This document shows positions 37,293 to 46,331 of a DNA stretch of 64,000 nucleotides, piece after piece; position 1 is the first letter of the stretch, and every line of letters starts with the position of its first letter. The translations under genes and the position numbers were made by a program. The notes under the pieces were generated by a model. That model had not been told where the DNA came from, ran no database searches, and saw only the letters and a list, made by a program, of their open reading frames with translations. This DNA comes from Rhodopirellula islandica. Its GTDB lineage: Bacteria; Planctomycetota; Planctomycetia; Pirellulales; Pirellulaceae. The stretch is from NCBI RefSeq assembly GCF_001027925.1, contig NZ_LECT01000016.1:248001-312000 (forward strand), in the 5' to 3' direction.

Positions 37293-39434
37293 ATGTCACA
37301 CCGCCGGGCTGCTCTTTCGAATCCCTTCGCTTTGGCTGCGTTTGGCATGCTGGTGTTCTGCCCCACGCTCCAAGCCCAAGAACCAACTCCCCAAACCGAA
37401 GGCAACGTTGCTGACCCCACGGCGGCGGATGTGATTGTCTATGGCTCGACACCGGGCGGCTTTTGTTCCGCGATCGCGGCCGCTCGCGAGGGAGCTTCGG
37501 TCATCTTGCTAGAACCGACCGAGCATATCGGCGGGCTGAACACGGGTGGCTTGAGTCACTGCGACTCGAACCAGATGGTTCGCAGCACGTTGTTGGGATT
37601 GTTCGATGAGTGGCACACACGAGTGGTGAAGGACTACACCGACCGAGGTCGGCAAGCTCCGTACAACCCAGCCAAGAAGGACCAATCGCGGTGGACGTCC
37701 GAACCGCATGTGGCGATGCGAGTGACCTTGCAAATGTTGGAGGAAGCCGGGGTCACCGTCCTGACAAAGCGTGCTCTTCAATCAGTCACGAAGGATGGTC
37801 CACGCATCACCTCGTTGGACACGACGCAAGAAGTGTTCACTGCCAAAGTCTTCGTGGATGGCACTTACGAAGGCGACCTGATGGCGGCTGCAGGAGTCGA
37901 TTGGACCATCGGCCGAGAAGGACGCGAGGAATACGGTGAATCGCTGGCGGGAAAGCAAACCCCGAAATCGAAGATGAACATCAACGGCTTCGATGGTCAA
38001 GGCGAGCCATTGCCGCTGGTCACCGCGATGCGTGTTGGTGACGAGAACGTCGGTGACAAAAATGTGATGACCTACAGCTTCCGACTGTGCTTGACCGAGG
38101 AAGCGGAAAACCGTGTGCCGATGCCCCAGCCCACCCACTACGACCCGGCAAGGTTCGAGATTGTCCGCCGGGCGCTCCTGGCCGGGGAAACCCGTGTTGG
38201 CTTTGACTTGTACCCACTGCCCGGGAACAAACTCGACGGCAACAATTCGATCGGCGGGCAATTCTCCATCGGTTTGGTCGGCGGCGGCAACGACTGGCAC
38301 GCCGCCAACGAGGCGGGGCGAAGGAAGATCTGGGAAGCCCACAAGCAGTACACGCTGGAGTTCTATCACTTCCTGATCACTGACCCGGTTGTGCCCCAAT
38401 CGATGCGGGAACGCTACGCCAAGCTCGGCCTTTGCAAAGACGAATTCGCGAGCCACGAACACTTTTCGCCGGCGCTCTACGTCCGCGAATCTCGAAGAAT
38501 GAAAGGCCTGTACGTCATCAGCCAAAAGGACATTCTCGAATCACCCGAAAAACTGGATCCGATTGCGATCTCGTCGTTTCCAATTGACTCGCATGACTGC
38601 CAAAGGATTGCACTTCCAGGTGGCGGGGTGATCAACGAAGGGACGATCTTCCCCGTGCGAAGAACCAATCCAAAACAGGGCTACGCCTACCATGTCCCCT
38701 ACCGGTCGATTCTGCCCCGACCAGAGCAGTGCGACAACTTGCTGGTTCCGGTCGCCCTGTCCTGCACGCACGTTGGGATCTCGTCATTGCGAATCGAGGG
38801 GGCTTGGATGGCGATCGGCCAGGGAGCCGGTGTCGCCGCGGCCCTGGCGGCGGATGCTGACCTGCCTGTCCAGGAACTGAACTACGAACAGCTCCGCAAA
38901 CGGCTGCTCGCGCAAGGCCAGGTTCTGGAACTGCCGGACGTGCCGGAGCCAACCACTCCGAGTGGGACCATTGCCGCGACGTCGTTGCCGGGAATGGTGC
39001 TCGACGATTCCCAAGCGGAACTCTCGGGCAACTGGTCACACTCGACCAACTTCAAACCTCACGTCGAGACGGGCTACATGTATTGCGGGGAGAAGGATTC
39101 CCAATCGAAGGGCGACGGGAACACGACGGCCACCTTTCGATTCCGTGTTCCAAAGTCGGGGCGATACGAAGTGCGGATGGCTTATTCCGCTCACGAAAGC
39201 CGGGCGAAGAACGTTCCTCTCTCAATTTCCACCGGGGACTCCCACACTTCGTTCCACGTGGACCAGACCCTGCCGCTGCCATCGGGAAAACACTTCCGCC
39301 CAGTCGCCACGGTTGCACTCTCGGCAGAGACGGAATCCGTCATCCAAATCACGAACGCGGAAACGTCTGGCTTTGTGATCCTTGACGCCGTGCAACTGCT
39401 GCCAGTGGAATCCAAGTCAGTCACTGAGGAGTGA
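37293..39434 (+). CDS. Exported FAD-dependent oxidoreductase with golvesin-like C-terminal domain
   Basis: The ATG at 37293 has AAGGA upstream and starts a signal peptide (PFALAAFGMLVFCPTLQAQ). The 713-residue protein has a dinucleotide-binding start (ADVIVYGSTPGGFCSAIAAA) and EHIGGLNTGGLSHCD, which match the FAD-dependent oxidoreductase group often annotated near xanthan-lyase-like proteins in planctomycetes. From about residue 575 it has a golvesin-type beta-sandwich domain: GNWSHSTNFKPHVETGY and GRYEVRMAYSAHESRAKNVP. The likely role is oxidation of a carbohydrate or related compound outside the cytoplasm. The substrate is unknown. Confidence 0.8.
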   Translation: MSHRRAALSNPFALAAFGMLVFCPTLQAQEPTPQTEGNVADPTAADVIVYGSTPGGFCSAIAAAREGASVILLEPTEHIGGLNTGGLSHCDSNQMVRSTLLGLFDEWHTRVVKDYTDRGRQAPYNPAKKDQSRWTSEPHVAMRVTLQMLEEAGVTVLTKRALQSVTKDGPRITSLDTTQEVFTAKVFVDGTYEGDLMAAAGVDWTIGREGREEYGESLAGKQTPKSKMNINGFDGQGEPLPLVTAMRVGDENVGDKNVMTYSFRLCLTEEAENRVPMPQPTHYDPARFEIVRRALLAGETRVGFDLYPLPGNKLDGNNSIGGQFSIGLVGGGNDWHAANEAGRRKIWEAHKQYTLEFYHFLITDPVVPQSMRERYAKLGLCKDEFASHEHFSPALYVRESRRMKGLYVISQKDILESPEKLDPIAISSFPIDSHDCQRIALPGGGVINEGTIFPVRRTNPKQGYAYHVPYRSILPRPEQCDNLLVPVALSCTHVGISSLRIEGAWMAIGQGAGVAAALAADADLPVQELNYEQLRKRLLAQGQVLELPDVPEPTTPSGTIAATSLPGMVLDDSQAELSGNWSHSTNFKPHVETGYMYCGEKDSQSKGDGNTTATFRFRVPKSGRYEVRMAYSAHESRAKNVPLSISTGDSHTSFHVDQTLPLPSGKHFRPVATVALSAETESVIQITNAETSGFVILDAVQLLPVESKSVTEE

Positions 39435-39513
39435 TTGGGGGCGACGCGTTCATTCTGAAAAAGACGAGAGGAGAAGTACCCCGCGGACTTGGCAGGCGAT
39501 TCGTTGACGGCAT

Positions 39514-39556
39514 AAAAAAAGCCTGCGATCGAGGGATTCGATCGCAGGCTTCGTTT
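39514..39556. terminator. Bidirectional intrinsic terminator
   Basis: AGCCTGCGATCGA at 39520-39532 and TCGATCGCAGGCT at 39538-39550 form a perfect 13-base-pair stem with a GGGAT loop. An A-run precedes it and a T-rich stretch follows, so it can terminate both the plus-strand oxidoreductase gene and the minus-strand DUF1573 gene. Confidence 0.95.
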
Positions 39557-39573
39557 TGTTGAAACGTTCGAGC

Positions 39574-40581
39574 TCACTGAGCTTGAGCGACTTGTTCGGC
39601 AGCGATGTCCGCCGTCACAATGGCTTTCGCGGTCACGGCATTTTCGCCTCGGGTGCGAATCACCATGGGAACACGTTGGTTCCCACGCGCCGTGTCGGCG
39701 GTCAGCGTCAAGTCGACCATGTGGATCATTCGTTCGTCTTCGCTGGCCGAGAATTCCACCTTCCAACCTTCGCATTCGATCGACTCAATTGCGAAAGGCT
39801 TGCGGCCCCGAATCGCCAAGCGTTGGGAAATGCTATCGCCTTGCTTGATCGTTCCAACCGCGATGGATTGAGGAGCGATCGACAGGGCTGATTCGACGGT
39901 GCCGATCACTCGCAAAGGAACGTTCGGCATGCTGCGGTCATTGGTTTGAATGATCAGCTCGTCTTGGAAGTAGCCTTCCGGAGCGTCTTCACGCACTTCG
40001 ACGGACAGTTCGTAGTTGGCTTTGCCTGCACCACGTTCGGTTTGCTTGAACGAAGGCACCAACCAAGGCGTGTTGGAGCGGACGTCGACCACCTGCCAAT
40101 CACTTCGCCCCGCGTAGAACAACTTGGTCGACCCCGACTTGGGTTCGCCTTGATTGACGGTTCCCAGTTCGATGGCACCAGGGTGGAACACCATGTCGCT
40201 GCGGATGTAACCATCCACTTTCAACTGAATTTCGCTGTAGAACGGTTTGTCGATGACGACCGTCAACGTCGCGCCACGTTTGCCGCGAAACGTTGGGGTG
40301 TTGAAACGAGCCAAGATCGATCCGGACTCGCCGGGAGCGATCGTTGCGGTTTCGATGATCGCGGTGGTGCATCCACAGCTTTCTCGCACCGATCGGATAT
40401 GCAGATCCGAGTTGAACGTGTTGACCACCGGAAAGCGAAATTCCGTTTTGGAAGCGACCGCAACCGTTCCAAAATTGTGCGTCTTCACCGGGAACACCGT
40501 TTGGGTCCAATCCGCCCTCGCAGAGGAACCCAGGGCCGAACCCAAGAAGACAAACGCCACCATCCACACTCGACTGTTCAT
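39574..40581 (-). CDS. Exported DUF1573 protein
   Basis: The ATG at 40581 follows AGGAGGGG. The 335-residue protein has a signal peptide (VWMVAFVFLGSALGSSARA) and the DUF1573 pattern: THNFGTVAVASKTEFRFPVV followed by SVRESCGCTTAI, where the CGC motif is characteristic. Two further beta-sandwich-like repeats follow (ELGTVNQGEPKSGSTKLFY; IAVGTIKQGDSISQRLAI). DUF1573 resembles ASPM/SPD-2/Hydin-type immunoglobulin folds. Function is unknown; members are abundant in planctomycetes. The longer upstream frame lacks a ribosome site. Confidence 0.9.
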   Translation of the reverse strand: MNSRVWMVAFVFLGSALGSSARADWTQTVFPVKTHNFGTVAVASKTEFRFPVVNTFNSDLHIRSVRESCGCTTAIIETATIAPGESGSILARFNTPTFRGKRGATLTVVIDKPFYSEIQLKVDGYIRSDMVFHPGAIELGTVNQGEPKSGSTKLFYAGRSDWQVVDVRSNTPWLVPSFKQTERGAGKANYELSVEVREDAPEGYFQDELIIQTNDRSMPNVPLRVIGTVESALSIAPQSIAVGTIKQGDSISQRLAIRGRKPFAIESIECEGWKVEFSASEDERMIHMVDLTLTADTARGNQRVPMVIRTRGENAVTAKAIVTADIAAEQVAQAQ

Positions 40582-40897
40582 TCGATCCCCTCCTGAGGGG
40601 AGCTGCGAGGAAACATGTTCACCTGAAATGCCCATCCATCGGCATTGGCTCGAGGTTGACCATTTGCTAGCAACAACGCGAAGGTCGGGTGCATCCACAA
40701 TCGATCAACGATCTCGTGTGAATCGTACCGAGATGCCTCAGATGGACAAGCTCGATTGGGGGGAGAATTTGTGGAAACCAATGAAAATCAGCGAATCTGT
40801 GAAGAATGAGTGGATCAAATTGACGTTGTTGCCGAGGGGGCGATTTTCGTAGCGTCTGGCCGGTCGATTGTCCCCCGTCTCCGATGCCAGGTTCCTC
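40582..40897. other. Divergent 316-bp intergenic region
   Basis: The gap lies between the minus-strand DUF1573 gene and the plus-strand lipoprotein-like gene and must hold both promoters. A small number of AT-rich stretches (GGAGAATTTGTGGAAACC, near 40760) are present, but no promoter is certain. Confidence 0.4.
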
Positions 40898-42763
40898 ATG
40901 TCTGCGCCACGTCTCCTCCTCCTGCCCCTGTTCACGGAATGGTCGGTTCGATCATCCTCGCTGACACGCTCGGGATTGGCCATCGCTCTGCTGGCCACCG
41001 GATTCACCAGCTCGGGCTGCCATCGCTCGCGGTTGTTCTCACCGCTCAACGGCCGATCCGGTCTGGAACAACACGCCAATCAGGGACCTTCGGACATCTT
41101 CATTTCGGGGGAGGATGCCGCCCCAGAGACGCTGCTTGAAGAAGTCCCGCAGCGTTTGGCGACGGCGAAAACACCGATCACTCGAAAGAATTCGAATTCG
41201 ACGACCGCGGCAACCCCGCCCACCAAGACTCCGGCTCCCGCTCAAACCACCACCTCCTCCGGCCCCGAATCTGACGATTTGTCGTCACGTGATTCGGCGG
41301 CAACCACACGCCAAGTCAGCTACGTCAGCGACTCGCCGTCCCGCCCGGATGAAAACGGCACTCCCAAACCCACCTCGGCACCGGACACTTACGCGGGCGT
41401 CGACGTCAGCATGGTCATGAACGCGCTCAAGGATCATCCGCCTGAGGTGCAGCGAGAGGCGATTCGCCGCTTGGTCGCAATGTCCTACAAGAAAGCCCAA
41501 CCCACCCAGCAACCGGCCGGGATCGACAACCTGTTGGCGGCCTCGCTGGACTCGTTGCCCGATCTGCCGGATGAAGTGGTGGATCGCGGCCTGACGCCAC
41601 AACGCATCGCGGCAAAGGATTTCCCCCCCTCCCCATCGAAGGAGTCCTCCACAAGCCCCGTCGCCAATGTCGCTCAGACCATCCCGCCACTTTCTGAATT
41701 CAATCTGACCGACCAGGTGCTCGAAGACGTTTTCGAAGGAGACTCCCTGAGCGACCAAGGCAAGGTCGCCACCACCAACGCCGCTGCGACCGGTGGTGGT
41801 GAGAACCTTCCATTGCCGGCTGGCTCGCCCCAAACAGAAACAGATGCCACGGCCGTTTGGAACTTCTCGGACAAGGTCGCGGATGACACCGGCGCGGCTC
41901 ATTCGTTGTCGGATCAAACGGACGCCATCGCCAACCAAGATGGCACACCACCCAAAGTTCAACAGGTCTCGGCCACGCAATCGTCAGGCTCTCAATCGCC
42001 TGTCATCCAACCAGCGGCCAGCGTCGCTCAAGCAGTCAACGTGGAATCGCTCAGTGACTCGGAACTGTATGACGCCTTGCTCAAACGACTCGAGCAAACC
42101 GAACCCAATGAATCCGACGCTCAGAAGCAACGTCGCCAGATTATTAAACGTCACTTGATGGTTCTCTCGGGAGACCCCGATCGTGCGGTCGACAAACTGG
42201 AGGGATTGAGCACGGAAGAACAGGAGTACCTGCGTCACCAATTGCTCGGTCTGTGGACCATCATCGATCCCAACGGGCACCCGGTGCCGTCGCGACGTTT
42301 CAGCACCGCGCTGCCGCAAATTCGCCAAGCCACCGAGTTCCTTGCCGCGGCATCGGATTCGCTGGATATCCGGGCCTTGGAATTCTGTACCGAGATCGAA
42401 GCCTACGGGCAAATCAAGCCGTTCCCGAAACGTCAGTTTGATCCCGGTCAACAAGTCATCTTGTATTGCGAGATTGAAAACTTCGTGGCCAAGTCAATCA
42501 GCGAGGGTGGCAACCAAGGCTTCGAAACCATGTTGCAAGGTAGCTATGACCTGCTGGATGAATCAGGGCGTCGCGTTGCCAGCCAATCGCTGCCTGTCGA
42601 CAAACAATTGTCGACGAACAAATTGCGTGACTATTTCATCGCCTACCAAATGTACTTGCCCGACTCGCTCGAACCGGGACGCTACCAGCTGCGTTTGACG
42701 ATGGAAGACGTCCACGGAAAGAAGTACGGTCAAAACGAAGTCACCTTCGAGATCAAACGCTAG
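40898..42763 (+). CDS. Large probable lipoprotein or exported protein of unknown function
   Basis: The ATG at 40898 begins MSAPRLLLLPLFTEW; a hydrophobic segment (SGLAIALLATGFTSSGCHRS) ends with a cysteine that may be a lipidation site. The next 330 residues are low-complexity, rich in Ser, Thr, Pro, Ala and Asp. The C-terminal 200 residues are more structured, with AVNVESLSDSELYDALLKRL, helical segments and a final beta region (PGRYQLRLTMEDVHGKKYGQ). The 621-residue protein has no enzyme motif. The C-terminal domain looks like a binding or assembly domain. It converges on the decayed kinase gene, with an 11-base overlap. Confidence 0.65.
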   Translation: MSAPRLLLLPLFTEWSVRSSSLTRSGLAIALLATGFTSSGCHRSRLFSPLNGRSGLEQHANQGPSDIFISGEDAAPETLLEEVPQRLATAKTPITRKNSNSTTAATPPTKTPAPAQTTTSSGPESDDLSSRDSAATTRQVSYVSDSPSRPDENGTPKPTSAPDTYAGVDVSMVMNALKDHPPEVQREAIRRLVAMSYKKAQPTQQPAGIDNLLAASLDSLPDLPDEVVDRGLTPQRIAAKDFPPSPSKESSTSPVANVAQTIPPLSEFNLTDQVLEDVFEGDSLSDQGKVATTNAAATGGGENLPLPAGSPQTETDATAVWNFSDKVADDTGAAHSLSDQTDAIANQDGTPPKVQQVSATQSSGSQSPVIQPAASVAQAVNVESLSDSELYDALLKRLEQTEPNESDAQKQRRQIIKRHLMVLSGDPDRAVDKLEGLSTEEQEYLRHQLLGLWTIIDPNGHPVPSRRFSTALPQIRQATEFLAAASDSLDIRALEFCTEIEAYGQIKPFPKRQFDPGQQVILYCEIENFVAKSISEGGNQGFETMLQGSYDLLDESGRRVASQSLPVDKQLSTNKLRDYFIAYQMYLPDSLEPGRYQLRLTMEDVHGKKYGQNEVTFEIKR

Positions 42764-43912
42764 CTCGACTTCGACGCCACGCCGTCCAAGATCCCGCTGC
42801 CAGCATGCAGGCTTGGGCCAAAAAAGCGGGCGCAATCACGAGGAAAACCAAAGTCGTGGCGACCACACGGCCTTCGTAGATTCTCAACGTGGTTGCGTTG
42901 GAGAATAAATGGGTGGCTTGGATGCCGGCCCAAACCAGTGAAACGAAGCTCACGAACGCGAGCCACAAAAAATGCTTGCTCCCACGGATCATCAACGATC
43001 CGGCAGGAGCACCGAGCAGGTGGAACGGGATCACGACCACCCCGACAAAGAACAGAAACTCCGGCAACGTTTCAACAAGCTCTGGTACATCGGAATAACG
43101 CTGTCAAACCAACAGCCCGCCGCTCGCGGCCCAGGCCCAGGTGAAGAGATTGATCCCGATGATGGCCCAACCAAAGGTCTTCTCGAGCGACCCGTGGTAG
43201 AGTTCGTACCCGAAACGCTCCGCGATACTGGGAGCTCTGGCTTCAACCGGCTGATCGCTCAGGAATCTCTGCAGGTCGGCCTCCAGTGCCCCAGCCGATT
43301 CGTAGCGTAGGTCTGGATCGCGTCTCAGGCACTTCAAACAGATCGCTTGCATCGCATCGGAAAGATCAGGCCGATGTTTCTTCGGCCCATCGATCGGCGA
43401 ATGGTGCAGCATCAACACGGCCTCGGCAAAATTGTCCGGCGTCAAAGGAGTCGTTCCGGTGAGCATCTGATACAGCATCACGCCGAGCGAATAGAGATCG
43501 CTCTTCGGTGTGATCTGACGATTGCCAAACATCGCTTGTTCGGGCGCAATGTAACGCGGTGTCCCCGCGATCCTGGTCGTTGTCGCGACGGTCGAATCCG
43601 TGTTCGCACAAAGACCAAAGTCCAACACCACGGGCCTCTGCGTTTCGCCATCCGACGACTGCTGCATCAGAATGTTCTGCGGCTTCAAATCGCGGTGAAT
43701 GATTCCGGCTTCATGACCGTACTGAACCGCGTTGGCCATCTGAATCATCCACTTCGCGGCCTCCTTCTCGGACATCGGCGACGACTGATTTGCCAACCAA
43801 TCGCACCCAACAAAGACGACGACTGCCCTGCCGATCGCGTCGCTTCCGAATCGGAGTCCGCGGCGTCTCGCGTGGTCGAATTTTCTTGTGTTCGTTCGGT
43901 GCTGTTTTCCAT
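42753..43912 (-). pseudogene. Decayed membrane Ser/Thr protein kinase
   Basis: The kinase C-lobe is intact and readable: HEAGIIHRDLKPQNILM, VVLDFGLC, GTPRYIAPEQAMFG, SDLYSLGVMLYQMLTGTTPL and KCLRRDPDLRYESAGALEAD. The N-lobe, with its glycine loop and ATP-binding lysine, is missing. A likely original N-terminus (MENSTERTQENSTTRDA, ATG at 43912) is in a different frame, so an internal deletion or frameshift is inferred near 43800. A TGA at 43104-43106 interrupts the same frame, which then continues with QRYSDVPELVETLPEFLFF and three more membrane helices until 42753. Four-helix tails are common on planctomycete kinases. The protein cannot be an active kinase as it stands. Confidence 0.8.
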
Positions 43913-43972
43913 GCCGTTTATCCAGTGCCATCCCATATGGCGAGGATCTCGGTGTCTGGTGAAGACCGCCCG

Positions 43973-44101
43973 CTAAGCAGGTCGGCAGGAGTGATCAAGC
44001 ACAACCATGTGAGCCGTTTGGGCGTTCGCCCCGGTTGTGCGTGAAAACCGTGGCTAACGCCAGCGGCTCACATACCCGATGACACCTGCGCACCTGCTTA
44101 G
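43973..44101. mobile_element. Short MITE-like element with CTAAGCAGG ends
   Basis: The left end CTAAGCAGGTCGGCAGGA (43973-43990) pairs imperfectly with the right end, which ends CACCTGCTTAG at 44101. The interior has CATGTGAGCCGTTTGGGCG, shared with 12979-13359 and 46167-46291. It lies 60 bases upstream of the decayed kinase start. Confidence 0.8.
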
Positions 44102-44170
44102 TGAACAAAAGTAGACAGCACCAATCGAAGAATCGAGCCCCACCTCATTCGAGGTCGTGAAGTTTTACTT

Positions 44171-44282
44171 CACTCTCCCTTTGGGAGGGTCGGACCGCTT
44201 CGGGCCGGGAAGGGGTACGCGCAGGATCCAATGCTGAGCCCTCCCCTCGCTTCGCTCGACCCTCCCAAGGGGAGGGTGATGA
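44171..44282. repeat. CTCCC-type dispersed inverted repeat
   Basis: CACTCTCCCTTTGGGAGGGT at 44171-44190 and CGACCCTCCCAAGGGGAGGG at about 44258-44277 are inverted arms; each arm also folds on itself. The interior is GC-rich and non-coding. From 43913 to 44548 the gap of over 600 bases contains this, the preceding element and a short direct repeat (ACTGCACGACCTC / ACTGCACAACCTC, about 44317 and 44374), with no supportable gene. Confidence 0.75.
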
Positions 44283-44548
44283 GAAACGCTTTGCAAAACA
44301 ACAACTTGAAAACTGCACGACCTCCTGCGCGGGCGGGGTTCGCAAGACGTCACGAACAGAGCACTTCGAAACTGCACAACCTCATTCATGTGCAAGAAGC
44401 AACGCCGATACCTGCCTCGTTTCAATCAATTGATTCCCAAGAGATTCATCGAACTCGTACCGAACTCACCACAGCACCTTCACATTGAGCACCTATAAAT
44501 CACGCCTCATTCAAAACTGACCTGCCATCCTATTTGCGAACGCCTTCC

Positions 44549-45004
44549 ATGAAACCCTTCGCTGCCTTGCTGATCCTAACAGCGTCCCTGCTTGCCACCG
44601 GTTGCGATTCTGAACCCGCTCTTCACCCGATCAGCGGCCATGTCACGCTTGGCGGGAAACCCTACGAGCGGTTGATCGTGTATGTCCGGCCCGTCGACGA
44701 AAGCGTCACACAATACAACCTCGGTGTCGGTGAAACCGACGCCACTGGAAAGCTGTTCCTTCGCTCGACCGCCGGCGAAGGTCTCGCAACCGGAATGTAT
44801 CGCGTCAGCTTCTCTTGCATCGTCAGTGGCAAAGGTCAAACGGTTGGCTCCAGCGATGAAAAGATGGACGACGACCGGCGTCTGGTCACCAAAGACCTTG
44901 TTCCTCCTGCCTACGGCGATGGAGGTGAATCGACCCTCGAATTCGAGGTGGTTTCCGGCACCGACAACCGCATTGAATTCGACATCCCATCCAAACAGTC
45001 TTGA
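44549..45004 (+). CDS. Lipoprotein with carboxypeptidase-regulatory-like fold
   Basis: The ATG at 44549 begins MKPFAALLILTASLLATGCD; the lipobox LATGC implies lipidation of the cysteine. The mature part (about 130 residues) has HPISGHVTLGGKPYERLIVY and ETDATGKLFLRSTAGEGLAT, typical of small beta-sandwich lipoproteins that precede DUF1559 genes in planctomycetes. It is 48 bases upstream of the DUF1559 gene and probably co-transcribed. Function is unknown. Confidence 0.85.
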   Translation: MKPFAALLILTASLLATGCDSEPALHPISGHVTLGGKPYERLIVYVRPVDESVTQYNLGVGETDATGKLFLRSTAGEGLATGMYRVSFSCIVSGKGQTVGSSDEKMDDDRRLVTKDLVPPAYGDGGESTLEFEVVSGTDNRIEFDIPSKQS

Positions 45005-45052
45005 ATCATCCTTTTTTGTTCCCACCTGACTTTTTCTCGCGAGACCTTTCAG

Positions 45053-46147
45053 ATGAAACGACGCAACCTTCGCCACCGATCCGGCTTCACCCTTGTCGAA
45101 TTGTTGGTGGTCATTGCCATCATCGGCATTCTTGTCGGATTGCTCCTCCCTGCCGTCCAATCCGCACGCGAAGCCGCACGACGAATGCAGTGCAGCAACA
45201 ATCTCAAACAACTTGGCTTGGCGACGCATAACTTTGCTTCCGCTTACGACGAAGATCTGCCAATGCTTGGTGAAGCTCAGGAAGGTGGCCATTGGAGTGC
45301 ATTCATCATGCCCTACTGTGAACAGACCAGCCTCTTTGAAGCACTCACGTTTGGTTCCACCAACTGGGCAGCGGGCACCGCACTCAGTGGCGCCGACATT
45401 TCATCGGCCAACCCACGAGATCGCCAAGTGGCCGCTTGCGAAATGCAGATCAGCGTCATGCGATGCCCTTCCTCAGTCGCCCCTTCAGCCATCTTTGACG
45501 CCTCGGTCTATTCGCCTCCATGGTTTGTCGCCGCCCGTGCACCCGCCAACTACCTCGCCGTCGTCACCGGCATTCAGCCAAATGACTGGAAGCCTTCCTG
45601 GGGATGGGGCCGCGCCAACCAACCGACTTGGGGCGACAGCCAAACGACAAAGCACCACTCCGAGTTGGACGGCATGATTCAAACTCGTTCTCCCGAGCGA
45701 GCTCGTATCGCACAAGGCGGAATGGGAGGCGGCACCAAATTTCGAGACGTGATCGACGGACTCTCCAACACCCTGATGTTTGGCGAAGCCATCCCCGACC
45801 CCGAGTTGGCCTCGATCGCATCGACTGCCGAAGAAGCCAACTCTGGCCGAAAAGATCACTGGGCGATTGGCGGCGACGACTTCGACAACTGGGAAGGTAC
45901 CGACTGGTCCGAAATGGGCGGGTCGACCGCTGTCCCAATCAACTATGCCAAACCAATTGACATCCCCACGGCGGATGACTCACCTGAATGGGGCGCGTAC
46001 GAAGTCAGTTTCGGCAGCCAGCACACCGGTGGTGCTCAGTTCTGTGTGGGCGACGGATCGGTTCGGTTCATCACGGAATCGATCGACATGACGATCTTTT
46101 CCGCCTTGGGGACCCGAGATGGTGGGGAAGTGGTGGAACAGCCATAA
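45053..46147 (+). CDS. DUF1559 pseudopilin-like protein
   Basis: The 364-residue protein has a type IV pilin-like prepilin leader: RSGFTLVELLVVIAIIGILV, with glycine before the F and a glutamate at position 5 of the processed form. This is followed by the DUF1559 start (ARRMQCSNNLKQLGLATHNF) and, near the C-terminus, FCVGDGSVRFITESIDM, both hallmarks of the family. It is probably processed by a prepilin peptidase and assembled or anchored at the membrane. These proteins are highly expanded in planctomycetes; their role is not established. An element of the CTAAGCAGG family follows. Confidence 0.95.
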   Translation: MKRRNLRHRSGFTLVELLVVIAIIGILVGLLLPAVQSAREAARRMQCSNNLKQLGLATHNFASAYDEDLPMLGEAQEGGHWSAFIMPYCEQTSLFEALTFGSTNWAAGTALSGADISSANPRDRQVAACEMQISVMRCPSSVAPSAIFDASVYSPPWFVAARAPANYLAVVTGIQPNDWKPSWGWGRANQPTWGDSQTTKHHSELDGMIQTRSPERARIAQGGMGGGTKFRDVIDGLSNTLMFGEAIPDPELASIASTAEEANSGRKDHWAIGGDDFDNWEGTDWSEMGGSTAVPINYAKPIDIPTADDSPEWGAYEVSFGSQHTGGAQFCVGDGSVRFITESIDMTIFSALGTRDGGEVVEQP

Positions 46148-46166
46148 CCCAATCACTTCCTTGAGA

Positions 46167-46291
46167 AGCAGGTCGGCGGGAATGATCGGGCATGGCGATG
46201 TGAGCCGTTTGGGCGTTAGCCCCGGTTGTACGTAGGAGCAACATCGCTCGCCAACACGTTCCAAATGCCGAAAGACTCCCGCCGGTCTGCT
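46167..46291. mobile_element. Short MITE-like element, third copy of the CTAAGCAGG family
   Basis: The left end AGCAGGTCGGCGGGA (about 46167-46181) and right end TCCCGCCGGTCTGCT (46277-46291) are inverted repeats with two mismatches. The interior carries GTGAGCCGTTTGGGCGTTAG and ATGCCGAAAGACTCC, which also occur at 12979-13359. It separates the DUF1559 gene from the phosphoesterase gene. Confidence 0.78.
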
Positions 46292-46331
46292 GAATACTTC
46301 CTTGAATCGTTTTTCTTCTTTGAGTTTCCCA

